Counted from the first letter of the stretch, positions 47,174-56,492 are shown. The stretch is DNA of 64,000 nt from Flavobacteriales bacterium UBA7666 (GCA_002483265.1 DLHO01000027.1:248001-312000), one strand, 5' to 3'. A program made the numbers and translations. Notes: a model not told the origin generated them from the sequence alone.

Positions 47174-48437
47174 CCAACAGTGATAGTTTCTCGAATTCCA
47201 GCTTTAAGGTTTCGAGATCGGTCAGTTTCGTTTGCCATTCCATAAAAACGGTTTCCACTTCCAAGTAGGAAATCCTACCTTCACTATAAAGTAGTAAGGT
47301 CTTGTCGTAAATTGTCAGGAGATTGGCAACAATCTGTTCTATTTGTCGGATCTCGGCCTTTTTTAAAATCCTGGTCTGTTCTTTTTCTATCAGGTGTATT
47401 TCCACTTCGTATTCGGTCATTCGAATAGATTCCCTCAGCTGCGTTCGTTTTATTTCACTCAGCTGTTTACTCTTCAGCCATGCCCCGCGATTGAACATGG
47501 GTACATTCAGGGAAATACCGATGTTTTCAGACAGGTTTTGCTGAACCTGATCGTTGTAAGGGATCGTCTCTCCATTGGGAGTCGCGTCCTTTCGATTGGT
47601 CGAGAACCCAGTTCCGAACGATCCGTTCAGGGATAGGGTAGGTAGAATGCTTGACCGGTCAGCCCGCCATTGATTTTCGATAATCTTCGCTTCAAGCTGG
47701 AGGTGTTCTACTTCCAGGTCTTCCTGCAATTGTGGGACGATTGTTAAGGCAGACACCGATGACGGATCAAAGGTATGGGCCTCCAATAGAGGAACGCCCA
47801 TCAGAAAGTTCAGTTCGATGTTCTTCAGGCGTTGTTCCGATTCCAGTTTTGCCAGCGACAACTCTTCATTCAGCAGTGAATTGTGGCTTTTCAAAGTGTC
47901 TATGGACGAAATTTTCCCCGCCTTAATCAGCTGTTGCTGAATGCCCTGCAATGCCCGATATTTTTCGATCCGGAGGCCAGCCTGGCTGATCTGAACCGAC
48001 CGTTTGCATTGTTCGGTGTACAGATCGATAGTGCGCAGCAAGAGGTCGTTTTGCCGGCGTTCCACGGAGAGCTCCTTTTGCTGGATCGAGTAATCCAGGA
48101 CCAGACGGTTATATCGGAACTGGAAACCGTCAAACACTGTCACGCTGGAATTTAACCCAAAAGTCTGGCTGTTCACATTTTTTGTGGTGAATGTGTTGGT
48201 AAATGGATCGATCCTGCGACCGAACGAAGTGTTAAACCCTATATTGGCGTTCAGATCGGGGATTAGTGACCAGTATTGGTATTTGCGATTGATGAGTGCT
48301 GTTCGCATTTCGGCATTTTCGGTATTCGTTTGCAACGGATTAGCTAAAGCGAGATCTACGCAGTGTTGCAGTGTTAGTTGGTTTTGCCCTATAGCAGAGC
48401 CACCCAAAAGCAGGAATAAAATAGTCAGGTGCTTCAT
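47166..48437 (-). CDS. TolC family outer-membrane channel
   Basis: 423 residues with a signal peptide (MKHLTILFLLLGGSAIGQ). Long alternating helices and two repeated halves with barrel strands (YWSLIPDLNANIGFNTSFG, ILPTLSLNGSFGTGF) are typical of TolC-type channels. Last gene of the minus-strand export operon, overlapping the HlyD gene by 4 bp. It completes a one-step route from cytoplasm to medium for the RiPP peptides. Confidence 0.9.
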   Translation of the reverse strand: MKHLTILFLLLGGSAIGQNQLTLQHCVDLALANPLQTNTENAEMRTALINRKYQYWSLIPDLNANIGFNTSFGRRIDPFTNTFTTKNVNSQTFGLNSSVTVFDGFQFRYNRLVLDYSIQQKELSVERRQNDLLLRTIDLYTEQCKRSVQISQAGLRIEKYRALQGIQQQLIKAGKISSIDTLKSHNSLLNEELSLAKLESEQRLKNIELNFLMGVPLLEAHTFDPSSVSALTIVPQLQEDLEVEHLQLEAKIIENQWRADRSSILPTLSLNGSFGTGFSTNRKDATPNGETIPYNDQVQQNLSENIGISLNVPMFNRGAWLKSKQLSEIKRTQLRESIRMTEYEVEIHLIEKEQTRILKKAEIRQIEQIVANLLTIYDKTLLLYSEGRISYLEVETVFMEWQTKLTDLETLKLEFEKLSLLVK

Positions 48438-49723
48438 TTGGCCAGATCAGTTAGTTTTTCAAAAAGGCGTTCCAGCAGGCGTTTTTTCTTGGTCACGATC
48501 TTCACTGTTCCTTTCAGTTGTGCCTTAAGTGGAATCCGTTTTTTATAAGTCGTCTTTAGTTGCTTCGGCAGGCGTATCCTCACCTCATATTTCCCTTCTT
48601 TGTCGATCTGTGTAATATGGGAAACAATTCCTTCTATCATGCCGTATTCGTTTTTTGGATAGTCGGTCAGTTCAATAAACGCTTGCTGACCAGCTTTGAC
48701 TTTCCCAGCTCCGGTTGTTCCGATAATTGCCGTTGCCACGAAGGTATTGCCATCCGGAACAATCACAATAGAAGCCTGGTTAGCTTTGTAGAACTGATGG
48801 ATCTGCAGGTGCTTATTGAACAATACTTTTCCGGAACACGGAGCGACCCAAACGGCGCTTTTCCGCCATTCGTCTATCCGATTCCGGAGTGTGGCAATCG
48901 CCAGTTCTATCGCCGAACTACGTTCCTGTTCCTTCTCGCGTTTTTCATAACCCAGTTTCAGCAGTTCTTCGCGGAGCGTGTTCAGCCGGATTAGGTTTTC
49001 AACGTATTGCTCCTTCTGGGACTGAACGGTTTGCATTGCCTGTGTTTGTGTGCGTTTTTCCTGGTTGAGCGTTTGTTTTGAAATCGCACTCTGTTGGGCC
49101 AAGCGTTCGCTACCTCGCAATTCCTCTGCTATCAACTCGTATTCGCTTTCCGACAATTTGATCTTGTGGCTGGCAATCGCTTTTAACTGTTCGCGGTAGG
49201 TAATCTCGCGTCGTACAGTACCCATCTGTTCATTTGCCAGATCGGATTTCAACGCGTTGTTCCATTCCGTTATGTGCTTTTCCAGCATCGCCCACGATTC
49301 CTGTAAAGCCCCCAGCTGCAAATGTTCATCAAGAATCGGAAATACAACGGGAGTATGTAGTTCAAGGTTACCTATTTCATCCAGATAACGATTCGCCTTT
49401 TCCACATCACCGGTTTTCACTTGGTTGTCAAACCGTGCCAGCAATTGGTCTTTCGTTACCCACTGGCCGTCCTTTACCGACAGGGATTTCAGCTGCACAT
49501 ACAACTGGTTGTTCAGTTCAATGGGTGAACGCGAGGTGGACACAGTCACTTCTCCACTGATCTCATCCGGGTATTCGATTAGCCAGGACAATCCGACTAC
49601 AAGCGCTAGCACGATCAGGAACAATCCATTCCCCGACCGTACGATCCAGGAAGGCGGATGCGACAGCATTTCGTTCATCGATTCGCTTTTCAGCTCCAGC
49701 TCTATTTCCTTACTTTCCTTCAT
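48434..49723 (-). CDS. HlyD-family membrane fusion protein
   Basis: About 429 residues from ATG 49723 (MKESKEIELEL); the frame is open to 49858 but that extension overlaps the ABC gene. One membrane helix (NGLFLIVLALVVGLSWLIEY, about 28-47), then beta/lipoyl part, long coiled coil (about 120-290), and beta-barrel domain with VATAIIGTTGAGKVKAGQQAFIEL. It bridges the ABC exporter and TolC. 13 bp after the ABC gene, 4-bp overlap with tolC. Confidence 0.91.
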   Translation of the reverse strand: MKESKEIELELKSESMNEMLSHPPSWIVRSGNGLFLIVLALVVGLSWLIEYPDEISGEVTVSTSRSPIELNNQLYVQLKSLSVKDGQWVTKDQLLARFDNQVKTGDVEKANRYLDEIGNLELHTPVVFPILDEHLQLGALQESWAMLEKHITEWNNALKSDLANEQMGTVRREITYREQLKAIASHKIKLSESEYELIAEELRGSERLAQQSAISKQTLNQEKRTQTQAMQTVQSQKEQYVENLIRLNTLREELLKLGYEKREKEQERSSAIELAIATLRNRIDEWRKSAVWVAPCSGKVLFNKHLQIHQFYKANQASIVIVPDGNTFVATAIIGTTGAGKVKAGQQAFIELTDYPKNEYGMIEGIVSHITQIDKEGKYEVRIRLPKQLKTTYKKRIPLKAQLKGTVKIVTKKKRLLERLFEKLTDLAK

Positions 49724-49736
49724 AATTTCTATTGAC

Positions 49737-51944
49737 TTACTGTTGTTCGATCTTCTCCAGATCCAGCTGATTCCGAACCAGGTTGTAATAACTTCCCCGC
49801 AATGCCAGTAGTTCGTGGTGCGTTCCTTTTTCGATAATTCGGCCTTTGTCCAGCACAACGATCTGGTCTGCGTTTTTCACAGTGCTCAATCGATGGGCAA
49901 TCACCACGGCAGTGCGGCCTTTGAAAAAGTCGTCCAGGTTTTCCATGATAATCTTTTCGTTGTGGGCATCAAGTGAGCTTGTAGCCTCGTCGAAGAAAAG
50001 AAAAGACGGGTTTTTATAGACCGCCCGGGCGATGAGTACACGCTGTTTCTGTCCGCCGCTCATTCCAGTTCCTTCCGCGCCGATCTTCGTGTTATAGCTC
50101 AACGGAAGTTCTTCGATGAATTCCCGGATGTTGGCAACATGAACGGCCTGTTTAAGCTTCGCTTTGTCAATATGATCGTCGCCGATAGTTATGTTTTGCG
50201 CGATGGTATCGTTGAAAATAAATCCTTCCTGCATCACCGAACCGCAATGTTCCCGCCATACCTGCTGGGTAAACACATTCAGGTCCGATTCCCCGACCTT
50301 GATCTTTCCGGATTCAGGCTCGTAAAAACGCAGCAACAGTTTCATCAGCGTAGTTTTCCCGCTTCCACTGGCCCCAACAATGGCTGTCATTTTGTTCGCC
50401 GGGATCGTCAGGTCTATTTCTTTCAGGATCTGCTGTTCTGAACCAGTATAGCGAAAACTGACACCTTCCAACCGGATCGCATGATTCTCGGGCAATTCAT
50501 CCAACCTGTTTTCTCCGTCAGGTTCTTCGTCTTCCTTATTGTGGATTTCTGCCAGACGTTCCAAGGAAATGCGGGCATCCTGCAAGGAGAAAATAAAGCT
50601 CATAAATTGTGAAATAGGGGAGTTCAACTGACCGATGATGTAGGAAACGGAAAGCATCATTCCCAGTGTCAACTCACCCTCAACAACTAGTTTCGCTGTG
50701 TAAAAGCTGATGATGATGTTTTTCAGTTCATTGATAAAAGATGCTCCGTTGCTTTGTACCTGTTCCAGGCGAAGACTCCGGATCTGTAACTTAAACAACC
50801 GTACCTGAATGTATTCCCAACCCCAGCGTTTTTGGCGTTCCGCGTTCTGCAATTTGATTTCCTGCATCCCGGCAATCAATTCCATGATTTTGGTGCGCTC
50901 TTCACTCATCTGGGAAAACCGCTTGTGATCCAGGTCGCTTCTTTTTTTCATGAAGAAGCTCACCCAGATGAAATACAATACCGTTCCCGCTAGAAAGATC
51001 AGGAATACCGGAATGCTGTAGATCGCCAGAACCACGCCGAAAACGATAAAATTGAAGACAGAAAAGAGAACGCTTAGTGATTGATTGGTAAGCAGGCTCT
51101 CTATTCGTCGATGATCGCCAATACGCTGCATAATGTCGCCAGTCATTTTTACATCAAAAAAGGAAATCGGCAATTTCATTAGTTTTACCAGGAAATCGGA
51201 GACCAGTGAAATATTGATGCGGGTACTCAGATGCAACAGGATCCATCCACGAATGACTTCGATCATGGAACGCCCCAGGAATACGAACACCTGGCCGATT
51301 AGCACCAGATAGAGAAAATGGATGTCTTTGTTCTGAATTCCGATATCAACCACACTTTGTGTGAGGAAGGGAAAAATGAGCTGCAAGAGACTAGCTGCCA
51401 ACAATCCGAAACCAAGCTGCAGCATCAAGCGACGGAATCCTTTTATGTAGCTGAACAGGAAAGCAAATCCCTGTTTAACGGGTTGATCATCGTCTTCTGT
51501 ATCCGATAGGCGGGGCGTCGGTTCCAGTAATAGCACAATACCTTCTTCCGTAGTTTCGCGTGCGTGTTTCCCTATCCAGTTGTCAAGGAATTCGCGAACG
51601 GAATATACCAGCAGGCCGTGTGCGGGATCGGCAATGTACACTTTTCCCTTTTTGATTTTGTAAACCACTACAAAATGCCGTTCGTTCCAGTAGCAAATAC
51701 AGGGAAACGGTGCGTTTTCCACCAGGTTGTTGTAATCGATGCGAGCACCCAACGTCCGGAACCCTATCTTTTCTGCAGAATTACTCACACCATGCATACT
51801 GCTGCCTGCACGTGTGGTCTCTGAAAGCTTCCTGAGTTTTTCCAGTGAAATATCCCGCCCGTAATGTTTGGCGATCATGCGTAAACATGTAGGCCCGCAA
51901 TCCATGGTGTCTGGCTGGCGATAAAAGGTAAATTTTTTCATCAT
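49737..51944 (-). CDS. C39 peptidase-containing ABC transporter (GG-leader processing exporter)
   Basis: 735 residues. The N-terminal C39 peptidase has Cys16 in the MDCGPTCL motif, His90 (NERHFVVVY) and Asp106 (IADPAHG), so it should be active and cut after GG leaders. A transmembrane domain (about 165-445) and an ATPase domain follow: Walker A GASGSGKTT, signature MSGGQKQRV, Walker B FLFFDEATSSLD. All four precursors in the RiPP locus carry GG sites, so this is the shared exporter. It heads the export operon, and its promoter carries the CARTCCG dyad. Confidence 0.95.
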   Translation of the reverse strand: MMKKFTFYRQPDTMDCGPTCLRMIAKHYGRDISLEKLRKLSETTRAGSSMHGVSNSAEKIGFRTLGARIDYNNLVENAPFPCICYWNERHFVVVYKIKKGKVYIADPAHGLLVYSVREFLDNWIGKHARETTEEGIVLLLEPTPRLSDTEDDDQPVKQGFAFLFSYIKGFRRLMLQLGFGLLAASLLQLIFPFLTQSVVDIGIQNKDIHFLYLVLIGQVFVFLGRSMIEVIRGWILLHLSTRINISLVSDFLVKLMKLPISFFDVKMTGDIMQRIGDHRRIESLLTNQSLSVLFSVFNFIVFGVVLAIYSIPVFLIFLAGTVLYFIWVSFFMKKRSDLDHKRFSQMSEERTKIMELIAGMQEIKLQNAERQKRWGWEYIQVRLFKLQIRSLRLEQVQSNGASFINELKNIIISFYTAKLVVEGELTLGMMLSVSYIIGQLNSPISQFMSFIFSLQDARISLERLAEIHNKEDEEPDGENRLDELPENHAIRLEGVSFRYTGSEQQILKEIDLTIPANKMTAIVGASGSGKTTLMKLLLRFYEPESGKIKVGESDLNVFTQQVWREHCGSVMQEGFIFNDTIAQNITIGDDHIDKAKLKQAVHVANIREFIEELPLSYNTKIGAEGTGMSGGQKQRVLIARAVYKNPSFLFFDEATSSLDAHNEKIIMENLDDFFKGRTAVVIAHRLSTVKNADQIVVLDKGRIIEKGTHHELLALRGSYYNLVRNQLDLEKIEQQ

Positions 51945-52188
51945 TAGTATTTTAACTCATCCCATCCTTTCTATTGGGATAGATTGGCTTGCGGTGCATA
52001 ATCGGTTTACGCCATCCGAACTTCATTTTATTCGGAATTGTTTTGTCTTCCCTCTATTCCTATTTGTAATTAAGGTTCAATATGGGAGCGCGAATTTAAT
52101 CCGTAATCCGGTTGGATAATTATCATCTGAAAGCAGAACCCGTTTATTTTTCAACAAATGGTACTCTCTCCCGATCCGGAAAACAAAA

Positions 52189-52225
52189 CAAATTTAGCCC
52201 CCGACAGTCCGTTCAAATCGGACTG
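52189..52225 (-). promoter_or_regulatory. CARTCCG-dyad promoter of the export operon
   Basis: The dyad CAGTCCG-N7-CGGACTG occupies 52205-52225. Reading the minus strand, exactly 8 bp separate it from TAAATTTG (52189-52196 complement), a perfect TAnnTTTG box that faces the ABC transporter gene. The dyad covers the place where a -33 element would be. Confidence 0.75.
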
Positions 52226-52261
52226 AACTGTATTAAGATCCATTTTTTGTTTTTTTTTCAG

Positions 52262-52298
52262 CAGTCCGAATTAACTGGATTGTGCCCACTTACTTTTG
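52262..52298 (+). promoter_or_regulatory. CARTCCG-dyad promoter of the grasp-with-spasm operon
   Basis: CAGTCCG-N7-TGGATTG (52262-52282; one mismatch in the dyad) is followed after 8 bp by TACTTTTG (52291-52298), a perfect TAnnTTTG box. It faces the precursor gene at 52411. Its centre is 57 bp from the transporter dyad. Confidence 0.72.
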
Positions 52299-52410
52299 AG
52301 TCATTGTTGCAACAACAGACTGATGCTATTACAGTCTTTAATGGTTAATAGTTAATGACAACTATTTATTGCGATCAATCATCGTAATGAATAATTCATA
52401 CTGTATTCTT

Positions 52411-52635
52411 ATGAATAAATTAGTGAAAATGTCTGCTTTCAAAAACGAAAATATGGAAGCATTGACAAAATTGGAAATGGCCCAGGTACTGGGTGGAAAA
52501 GTCAGAACAGAATCGTATCCTACCGCTTGGGAAGCAGGTATGTCCGATACAGAAAACTGGATTTATAACGGACAAGTACCCGTAAGTGGTACAGTGACGT
52601 ATTCGGATGGCAGCAGCCACCAAATGTATCCATAA
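52411..52635 (+). CDS. grasp-with-spasm RiPP precursor peptide (GG leader)
   Basis: About 74 residues from ATG 52411 (MNKLVKMSAF); ATG 52429 is also possible. The leader EALTKLEMAQVLGG ends in a double glycine suited to the C39 peptidase. The core that follows (KVRTESYPTAWEAG, then about 32 residues) has many Ser/Thr and Asp/Glu but no Cys, as expected for ester- or amide-crosslinked products made by an ATP-grasp enzyme. A 12-bp hairpin follows its stop, then the ATP-grasp gene. Confidence 0.85.
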   Translation: MNKLVKMSAFKNENMEALTKLEMAQVLGGKVRTESYPTAWEAGMSDTENWIYNGQVPVSGTVTYSDGSSHQMYP

Positions 52636-52643
52636 TTCCAATT

Positions 52644-52672
52644 GATTCCAGGAGAGCAATTCTCCTGGAATC
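52644..52672 (+). promoter_or_regulatory. hairpin between precursor and ATP-grasp gene
   Basis: Perfect 12-bp stem GATTCCAGGAGA / TCTCCTGGAATC with a 5-nt loop, 8 bp after the precursor stop. No T-run follows, so it more likely stabilises the precursor mRNA or partly attenuates than fully terminates. Confidence 0.6.
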
Positions 52673-52688
52673 TATATCCAATAACAAA

Positions 52689-53618
52689 ATGATTCTCATT
52701 TCCAGTACTCAAGTAGATCCAGTGACCAACAATGTCATCGATTGGATCCATCACCTGGCTCCCGAAAAAAGAGTGATCCGTATCAACGACGATTCCGGTT
52801 ACTATTTCCAGTTCCGGGGGAAAGACATTTATTTGGTAATCGGGAGAGAACGGATCCACCTGGATGAAATACAGGCTTTCTGGTACAGACGAGGGCGAAT
52901 CCGGTATAAAAGCGCTACAACGGATATTTTGAGAGAGATGAAACAAAAGGAAGAATTGCTGTTGGAAGAATACCTCGAATACCAACTGACCAAAAAAAGA
53001 TTCATCAATCAGTACTCCCGTTCGGAGCTGAATAAGCTGGTGGTGCTGGAAATGGCTCGGGAAATGGGTTTATTGATTCCCGAAACCTATATTGTGGAGA
53101 CCCAAGATGATCTGAACAGCCTGCAAACGACTGAATTGATCACCAAGAATTTTCTGAGCGCGTCTCTTTTCGAATTATCCGACACCAATGCAATAATGTA
53201 CACGCAAGAGTTGGAACGGGAGACTGAAATCCCAGCTTTTTTTGCCCCCTCTCTTGTCCAGAAAAAAATAGCAAAAAAATACGAGTTGCGCGTCTTTTAT
53301 CTGGCTGGAATATGCTGGAGCATGGTGATATTTTCCCAGGAAGACCAACAAACGAAAAGTGATTCCAGGATCTACAACCATGAAAAGCCCAACAGGTCCG
53401 CTCCGTTCGAACTGCCCGATGAGGTTCGCCGTAAACTGACAAAACTCATGGAAGCACTCCAATTGAATTCGGGATCGATCGATATGATTGTCACTCCTGA
53501 AAACGAATTCGTTTTCCTGGAAATAAACCCCATTGGCCAATTCGGGAACGTTTCCGCTTCTTGCAATTATCCTATTGAGCGAGCAATTGCCCGATACCTC
53601 CTTAATGACACATTATGA
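52689..53618 (+). CDS. gwsG: grasp-with-spasm system ATP-grasp peptide maturase
   Basis: 309 residues, ATP-grasp ligase of the MvdC/MvdD-like peptide-modifying group, expected to activate Asp/Glu side chains of the precursor with ATP and join them to Ser/Thr or Lys. IDEIQAFWYRRGRI-like N-terminal block (HLDEIQAFWYRRGRIRY, about 58-74) is typical; the metal-binding end VFLEINPIGQFG (about 278-289) is intact. Precursor upstream, SPASM protein downstream; this order matches the named grasp-with-spasm family. Confidence 0.85.
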   Translation: MILISSTQVDPVTNNVIDWIHHLAPEKRVIRINDDSGYYFQFRGKDIYLVIGRERIHLDEIQAFWYRRGRIRYKSATTDILREMKQKEELLLEEYLEYQLTKKRFINQYSRSELNKLVVLEMAREMGLLIPETYIVETQDDLNSLQTTELITKNFLSASLFELSDTNAIMYTQELERETEIPAFFAPSLVQKKIAKKYELRVFYLAGICWSMVIFSQEDQQTKSDSRIYNHEKPNRSAPFELPDEVRRKLTKLMEALQLNSGSIDMIVTPENEFVFLEINPIGQFGNVSASCNYPIERAIARYLLNDTL

Positions 53619-53800
53619 AATTAGACGAATTACAACTCCAGGTGCACAACAACAGAGGGGGTTTTCAACTGTGCTTTCAGAAAATTGTTGAACTGAAAGC
53701 TTCAACGGGAACGACCCGAAAGTTAACGGCCAGTCCCTTCCATCAAACGGGTAGACGACATGTGCTCCAATGCCACAAACCGGTTTGCAGGTTGCATTAA
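53615..53800 (+). CDS. small ORF coupled to gwsG, uncertain
   Basis: A 61-codon ORF starting in an ATGA overlap with the gwsG stop. The product has a GG (LQVHNNRGGFQL), 3 cysteines in the second half (one of them LCFQK) and a basic tail; I do not recognise it. It fills most of an unusual 193-bp gap between gwsG and gwsS, and no other frame there is better. It may be a degenerate precursor or non-coding. Confidence 0.3.
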   Translation: MKLDELQLQVHNNRGGFQLCFQKIVELKASTGTTRKLTASPFHQTGRRHVLQCHKPVCRLH

Positions 53801-53811
53801 TTATCACTCCT

Positions 53812-54891
53812 ATGAAAAACACACATTTCCAGCTTTATTCTAATTGTCTGTTGGTCAAAGGACATCAGCGATCATTGATTATGGATCTCCAACGCGAAAT
53901 CTCCGAGCTGATTCCTGGCTCTATGTATGAGGTGCTTCAACTGCTCAATGCTTCCGTTCCCTTGTCAGACGTTTATGTACAATATGGTGAAGAAAATTCT
54001 GAAACAATCACAGAATACCTGGAATACATCCGGGAAAAAGAATTCGGTCACTTCTGCGATTCCTTTGATACGAAGCACCTCCCGTCATTCGACACGGTAT
54101 ATGAAACCCCAGAAAAAATAAACAACGCCATTATCGAACTGAACAAGGACAATCTGCTTTCGTTTGAGAATTACCTTTTCCAGCTGGAAGAAGTACGGTG
54201 CAAATACCTGACAATCTTTTTCACAGAGATCACGGCCTCCACCGATGTTTTCAGCATCCTGCAGCTCACCAGCAGGACCAGCCTGATATCGGTGGAACTG
54301 ATCATGCCTTATCCAGGTGAGGGGCTTCCTGAAATGATCAGAGAAATGGATCACTCTGGCAATAAACTAATTTCACTGACGCTGCATAACTGTCCGGATA
54401 ATACGGCCGAAGTGTTGCCCGCTCCGCTCAATTATACGTTGGTGTGCCTGGAAAGAGCAATTACCGGGTTTGGGCACTGCGGAGTGGTAAAATCAGAAAA
54501 TTTCAGCACGAACCAGCAAAAAGTAGTAGAGTCACTGAACCACAATTCCTGTCTTTATAAGAAAATAGCTATCAATACGAATGGTGAGATCAAAAACTGT
54601 CCGGCTATGAGCAAGGTGCTGGGGAATGTATCTACAACAACTATCAAGGCTGTGATCGAGGTTCCGGAAGCAACCGCTTTATGGGATATCCGAAAAGACG
54701 ACATTACTGTTTGTAAGGACTGTGAGTTCAGGCACATCTGTACAGATTGTCGTGCTTTCACTGAAGATCCGGAAGATCGCTTCAGCAAGCCGTTGAAATG
54801 TGGTTACGATCCGTACACCACCGGATGGGCCGACTGGTCTGAAAATCCATTGAAACGGAAAGCCATTCAACACTATGGATTATCTGTCTAA
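53812..54891 (+). CDS. gwsS: grasp-with-spasm system SPASM-domain peptide maturase
   Basis: 359 residues from ATG 53812 (MKNTHFQLYSNCLLVKG). The C-terminal third is a cysteine-rich SPASM-like domain: CLYKK, NCPAMSKVLGN, then CKDCEFRHICTDCRAF and LKCGYDPY...W. In the N-terminal half I do not see a CxxxCxxC radical-SAM cluster motif in the usual place, so it may not be a classical radical-SAM enzyme. Paired with gwsG. No terminator seen after it; it is convergent with lanC. Confidence 0.82.
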   Translation: MKNTHFQLYSNCLLVKGHQRSLIMDLQREISELIPGSMYEVLQLLNASVPLSDVYVQYGEENSETITEYLEYIREKEFGHFCDSFDTKHLPSFDTVYETPEKINNAIIELNKDNLLSFENYLFQLEEVRCKYLTIFFTEITASTDVFSILQLTSRTSLISVELIMPYPGEGLPEMIREMDHSGNKLISLTLHNCPDNTAEVLPAPLNYTLVCLERAITGFGHCGVVKSENFSTNQQKVVESLNHNSCLYKKIAINTNGEIKNCPAMSKVLGNVSTTTIKAVIEVPEATALWDIRKDDITVCKDCEFRHICTDCRAFTEDPEDRFSKPLKCGYDPYTTGWADWSENPLKRKAIQHYGLSV

Positions 54892-54905
54892 GATGATAGG
54901 AAAAT

Positions 54906-54937
54906 CCTTTTAAAACTGCTGATCAGGCGATCAGCAG
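54906..54937 (-). terminator. terminator overlapping the lanC stop
   Basis: CTGCTGATC / GATCAGCAG (54916-54937) forms a 9-bp stem that includes the lanC stop codon, followed on the minus strand by TTTTAAAAGG. May also slow the convergent gwsS transcript. Confidence 0.6.
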
Positions 54938-56116
54938 AATATCTTCCCAGTTTCCAGTTGTTTCCATTGTATGTGCAAGCAGCGCCATACCTATTCCAGC
55001 AACACCGTCCAGGAAATTCACTTCATTCAGATAGCCATCTTTTGTCCACATTTTGAAACCAGCATGGCCGTCCTCGAAATTTGCCCGAAGCATGGTGTCT
55101 TCTATCCAAAAATTGGCTGCCGATCGAAATGCTTCTACACCGGTCAATTGATGCATTCGTTGATACAACAATGCTACTCCAGCAGTACCGTGGCAAACAC
55201 CAGTATCCAATACGCCCGTCTCTGACGGATCTTTGCGTTTGGTGGTTTTCAGGCAAATGGCGATTGCTTCATTTTTAATGGATGTATCATTCAAGGTTTC
55301 ACCAGCCATCCAAAGGGCGATGCAGACGCCTAAATCTCCATAGCACCAGGCCAGTCGGGATTCAGTAGGTGGCACTTCTTCGGAAAAATAATGCGGAAAG
55401 GTGGACCTACAGCTTGAATCCAGTTTTTCGGACAAGATGAACCGCGCACAGCTAGTGAGGAGTTCTCGCGCCTTTTGATCATTTTCGAGATAATTCTCTC
55501 GAATAACCCGTGAAAGCATCATCAGTATAGCGGGCATACCGTGTGCAAGACCAAAATTGAAGACACCGGTGTTTTCTTCCAGGAACGTTATATTGGATGT
55601 CCAAGCAACCCTGTCTGCATCAATCTGAAGCTTCGTTTCATCTAGGCGCTGGACAAAATCGTGTGCATAAGTAGCTGCTTCTGGCGTAGTGAGTAAATAT
55701 TGCAGCAAACCGCAGGAACCGTGTAAGAAATCGAAATTACCCACATTCAGCGCAATCGACCAGGCTTCCAGCACATAAACATCCAGCATACCAAGAATTT
55801 CATGCATGGAATCCGATAGCTCTAACACTTCTTCACGGGCATAAAACCGCATTAACCAATTGAATCCTGCCAGACCGTTGCAGTAATAAGGATTCAGAAC
55901 AAGTCCCTCGCCCTGGTTTAAATGACTGGCAATCAGATCTTCTATAATGGATAAATCCGATTCGTTTCCAGTTTGTTTATAGTGGTAATAAAAGAAGAGT
56001 GATAGACCAGGGTTTCCAGACAACACCCCCTGATTGGGCTGTTCGTTGTGGGTGTCATTGGCAACATGTTTAGCCAGTGCCTCCCGGATCTGGGTGATTT
56101 TCTGATTGGGATTCAT
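54923..56116 (-). CDS. LanC-like lanthionine cyclase
   Basis: About 397 residues from ATG 56116 (MNPNQKITQ); an open extension to 56218 overlaps the precursor. Alpha/alpha-toroid zinc enzyme that adds Cys thiols to dehydro-residues. Zinc ligands Cys258 (WCYGDLG), Cys308 and His309 (GVCHGTAG) are all present, and GG/GxxG turns recur (NGLAGFNW, HGSCGLL, HGMPA, DGVAGIGMALLAH). It is the last gene of the precursor2-precursor1-lanC transcript. Confidence 0.92.
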   Translation of the reverse strand: MNPNQKITQIREALAKHVANDTHNEQPNQGVLSGNPGLSLFFYYHYKQTGNESDLSIIEDLIASHLNQGEGLVLNPYYCNGLAGFNWLMRFYAREEVLELSDSMHEILGMLDVYVLEAWSIALNVGNFDFLHGSCGLLQYLLTTPEAATYAHDFVQRLDETKLQIDADRVAWTSNITFLEENTGVFNFGLAHGMPAILMMLSRVIRENYLENDQKARELLTSCARFILSEKLDSSCRSTFPHYFSEEVPPTESRLAWCYGDLGVCIALWMAGETLNDTSIKNEAIAICLKTTKRKDPSETGVLDTGVCHGTAGVALLYQRMHQLTGVEAFRSAANFWIEDTMLRANFEDGHAGFKMWTKDGYLNEVNFLDGVAGIGMALLAHTMETTGNWEDILLIA

Positions 56117-56152
56117 CGTATTGCTTGTTTGTTCTTGTTTTTGTTGAAAAGA

Positions 56153-56197
56153 GAAAAATCCGGAAGCAGCCCGAAGTAATTTCAGACTGCTCCGGAT
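56153..56197 (-). terminator. attenuator-type terminator between precursor 1 and lanC
   Basis: Minus-strand stem ATCCGGA-GCAG...CTGCTTCCGGAT with one bulged base, followed by TTTTTCTC. It begins 10 bp after the precursor stop and lies before the lanC ATG, so most transcripts would end after the peptide gene while some read through. Confidence 0.7.
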
Positions 56198-56207
56198 AAC
56201 TAATTTA

Positions 56208-56411
56208 CTAGCATCCATTTAGGTATATACAAGTGCCTCCTCCACAAGTTTGAGGATTGCATGGAGAAGAATTGCCTCCGGTTGTTACCGGTCCGTCGCT
56301 ATCTTGAATCATTCGAAGACCTCCCTGAATAGTTGCCATATTCTGGTCATTTAAACGGGTAATTGTCTCTTTGTTCAGGTTCAATTTACCCTGAATATTG
56401 ATCTTTTTCAT
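56208..56411 (-). CDS. class I lanthipeptide precursor 1
   Basis: 67 residues from ATG 56411. Leader MKKINIQGKLNLNKETITRL...QGG matches Bacteroidota GG-leader lanthipeptides; core about 36 residues with TTGGNSSPCNPQTC and CIYLNGC, four Cys plus several Ser/Thr. Almost identical to precursor 2. Start at 56411 is fixed by the paralogue; the open frame further upstream is not used. Confidence 0.9.
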   Translation of the reverse strand: MKKINIQGKLNLNKETITRLNDQNMATIQGGLRMIQDSDGPVTTGGNSSPCNPQTCGGGTCIYLNGC

Positions 56412-56492
56412 ATCAATAAAATTAAATGTATTGCTTACTCTCTTAATTGGGATTTTCAGCATACTCCTGTGTTGTACAGATGACAGAAAAGG

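Noticed and set aside
48560..48994. Plus-strand open frame of 144 codons opposite the HlyD gene
   Set aside because: Antisense to a clear membrane fusion protein; codon pattern follows the minus-strand gene.
52232..52260. T-rich run with AAGATCC as a possible terminator between the two dyads
   Set aside because: No stem-loop precedes the T-run; more likely AT-rich promoter DNA between divergent transcripts.
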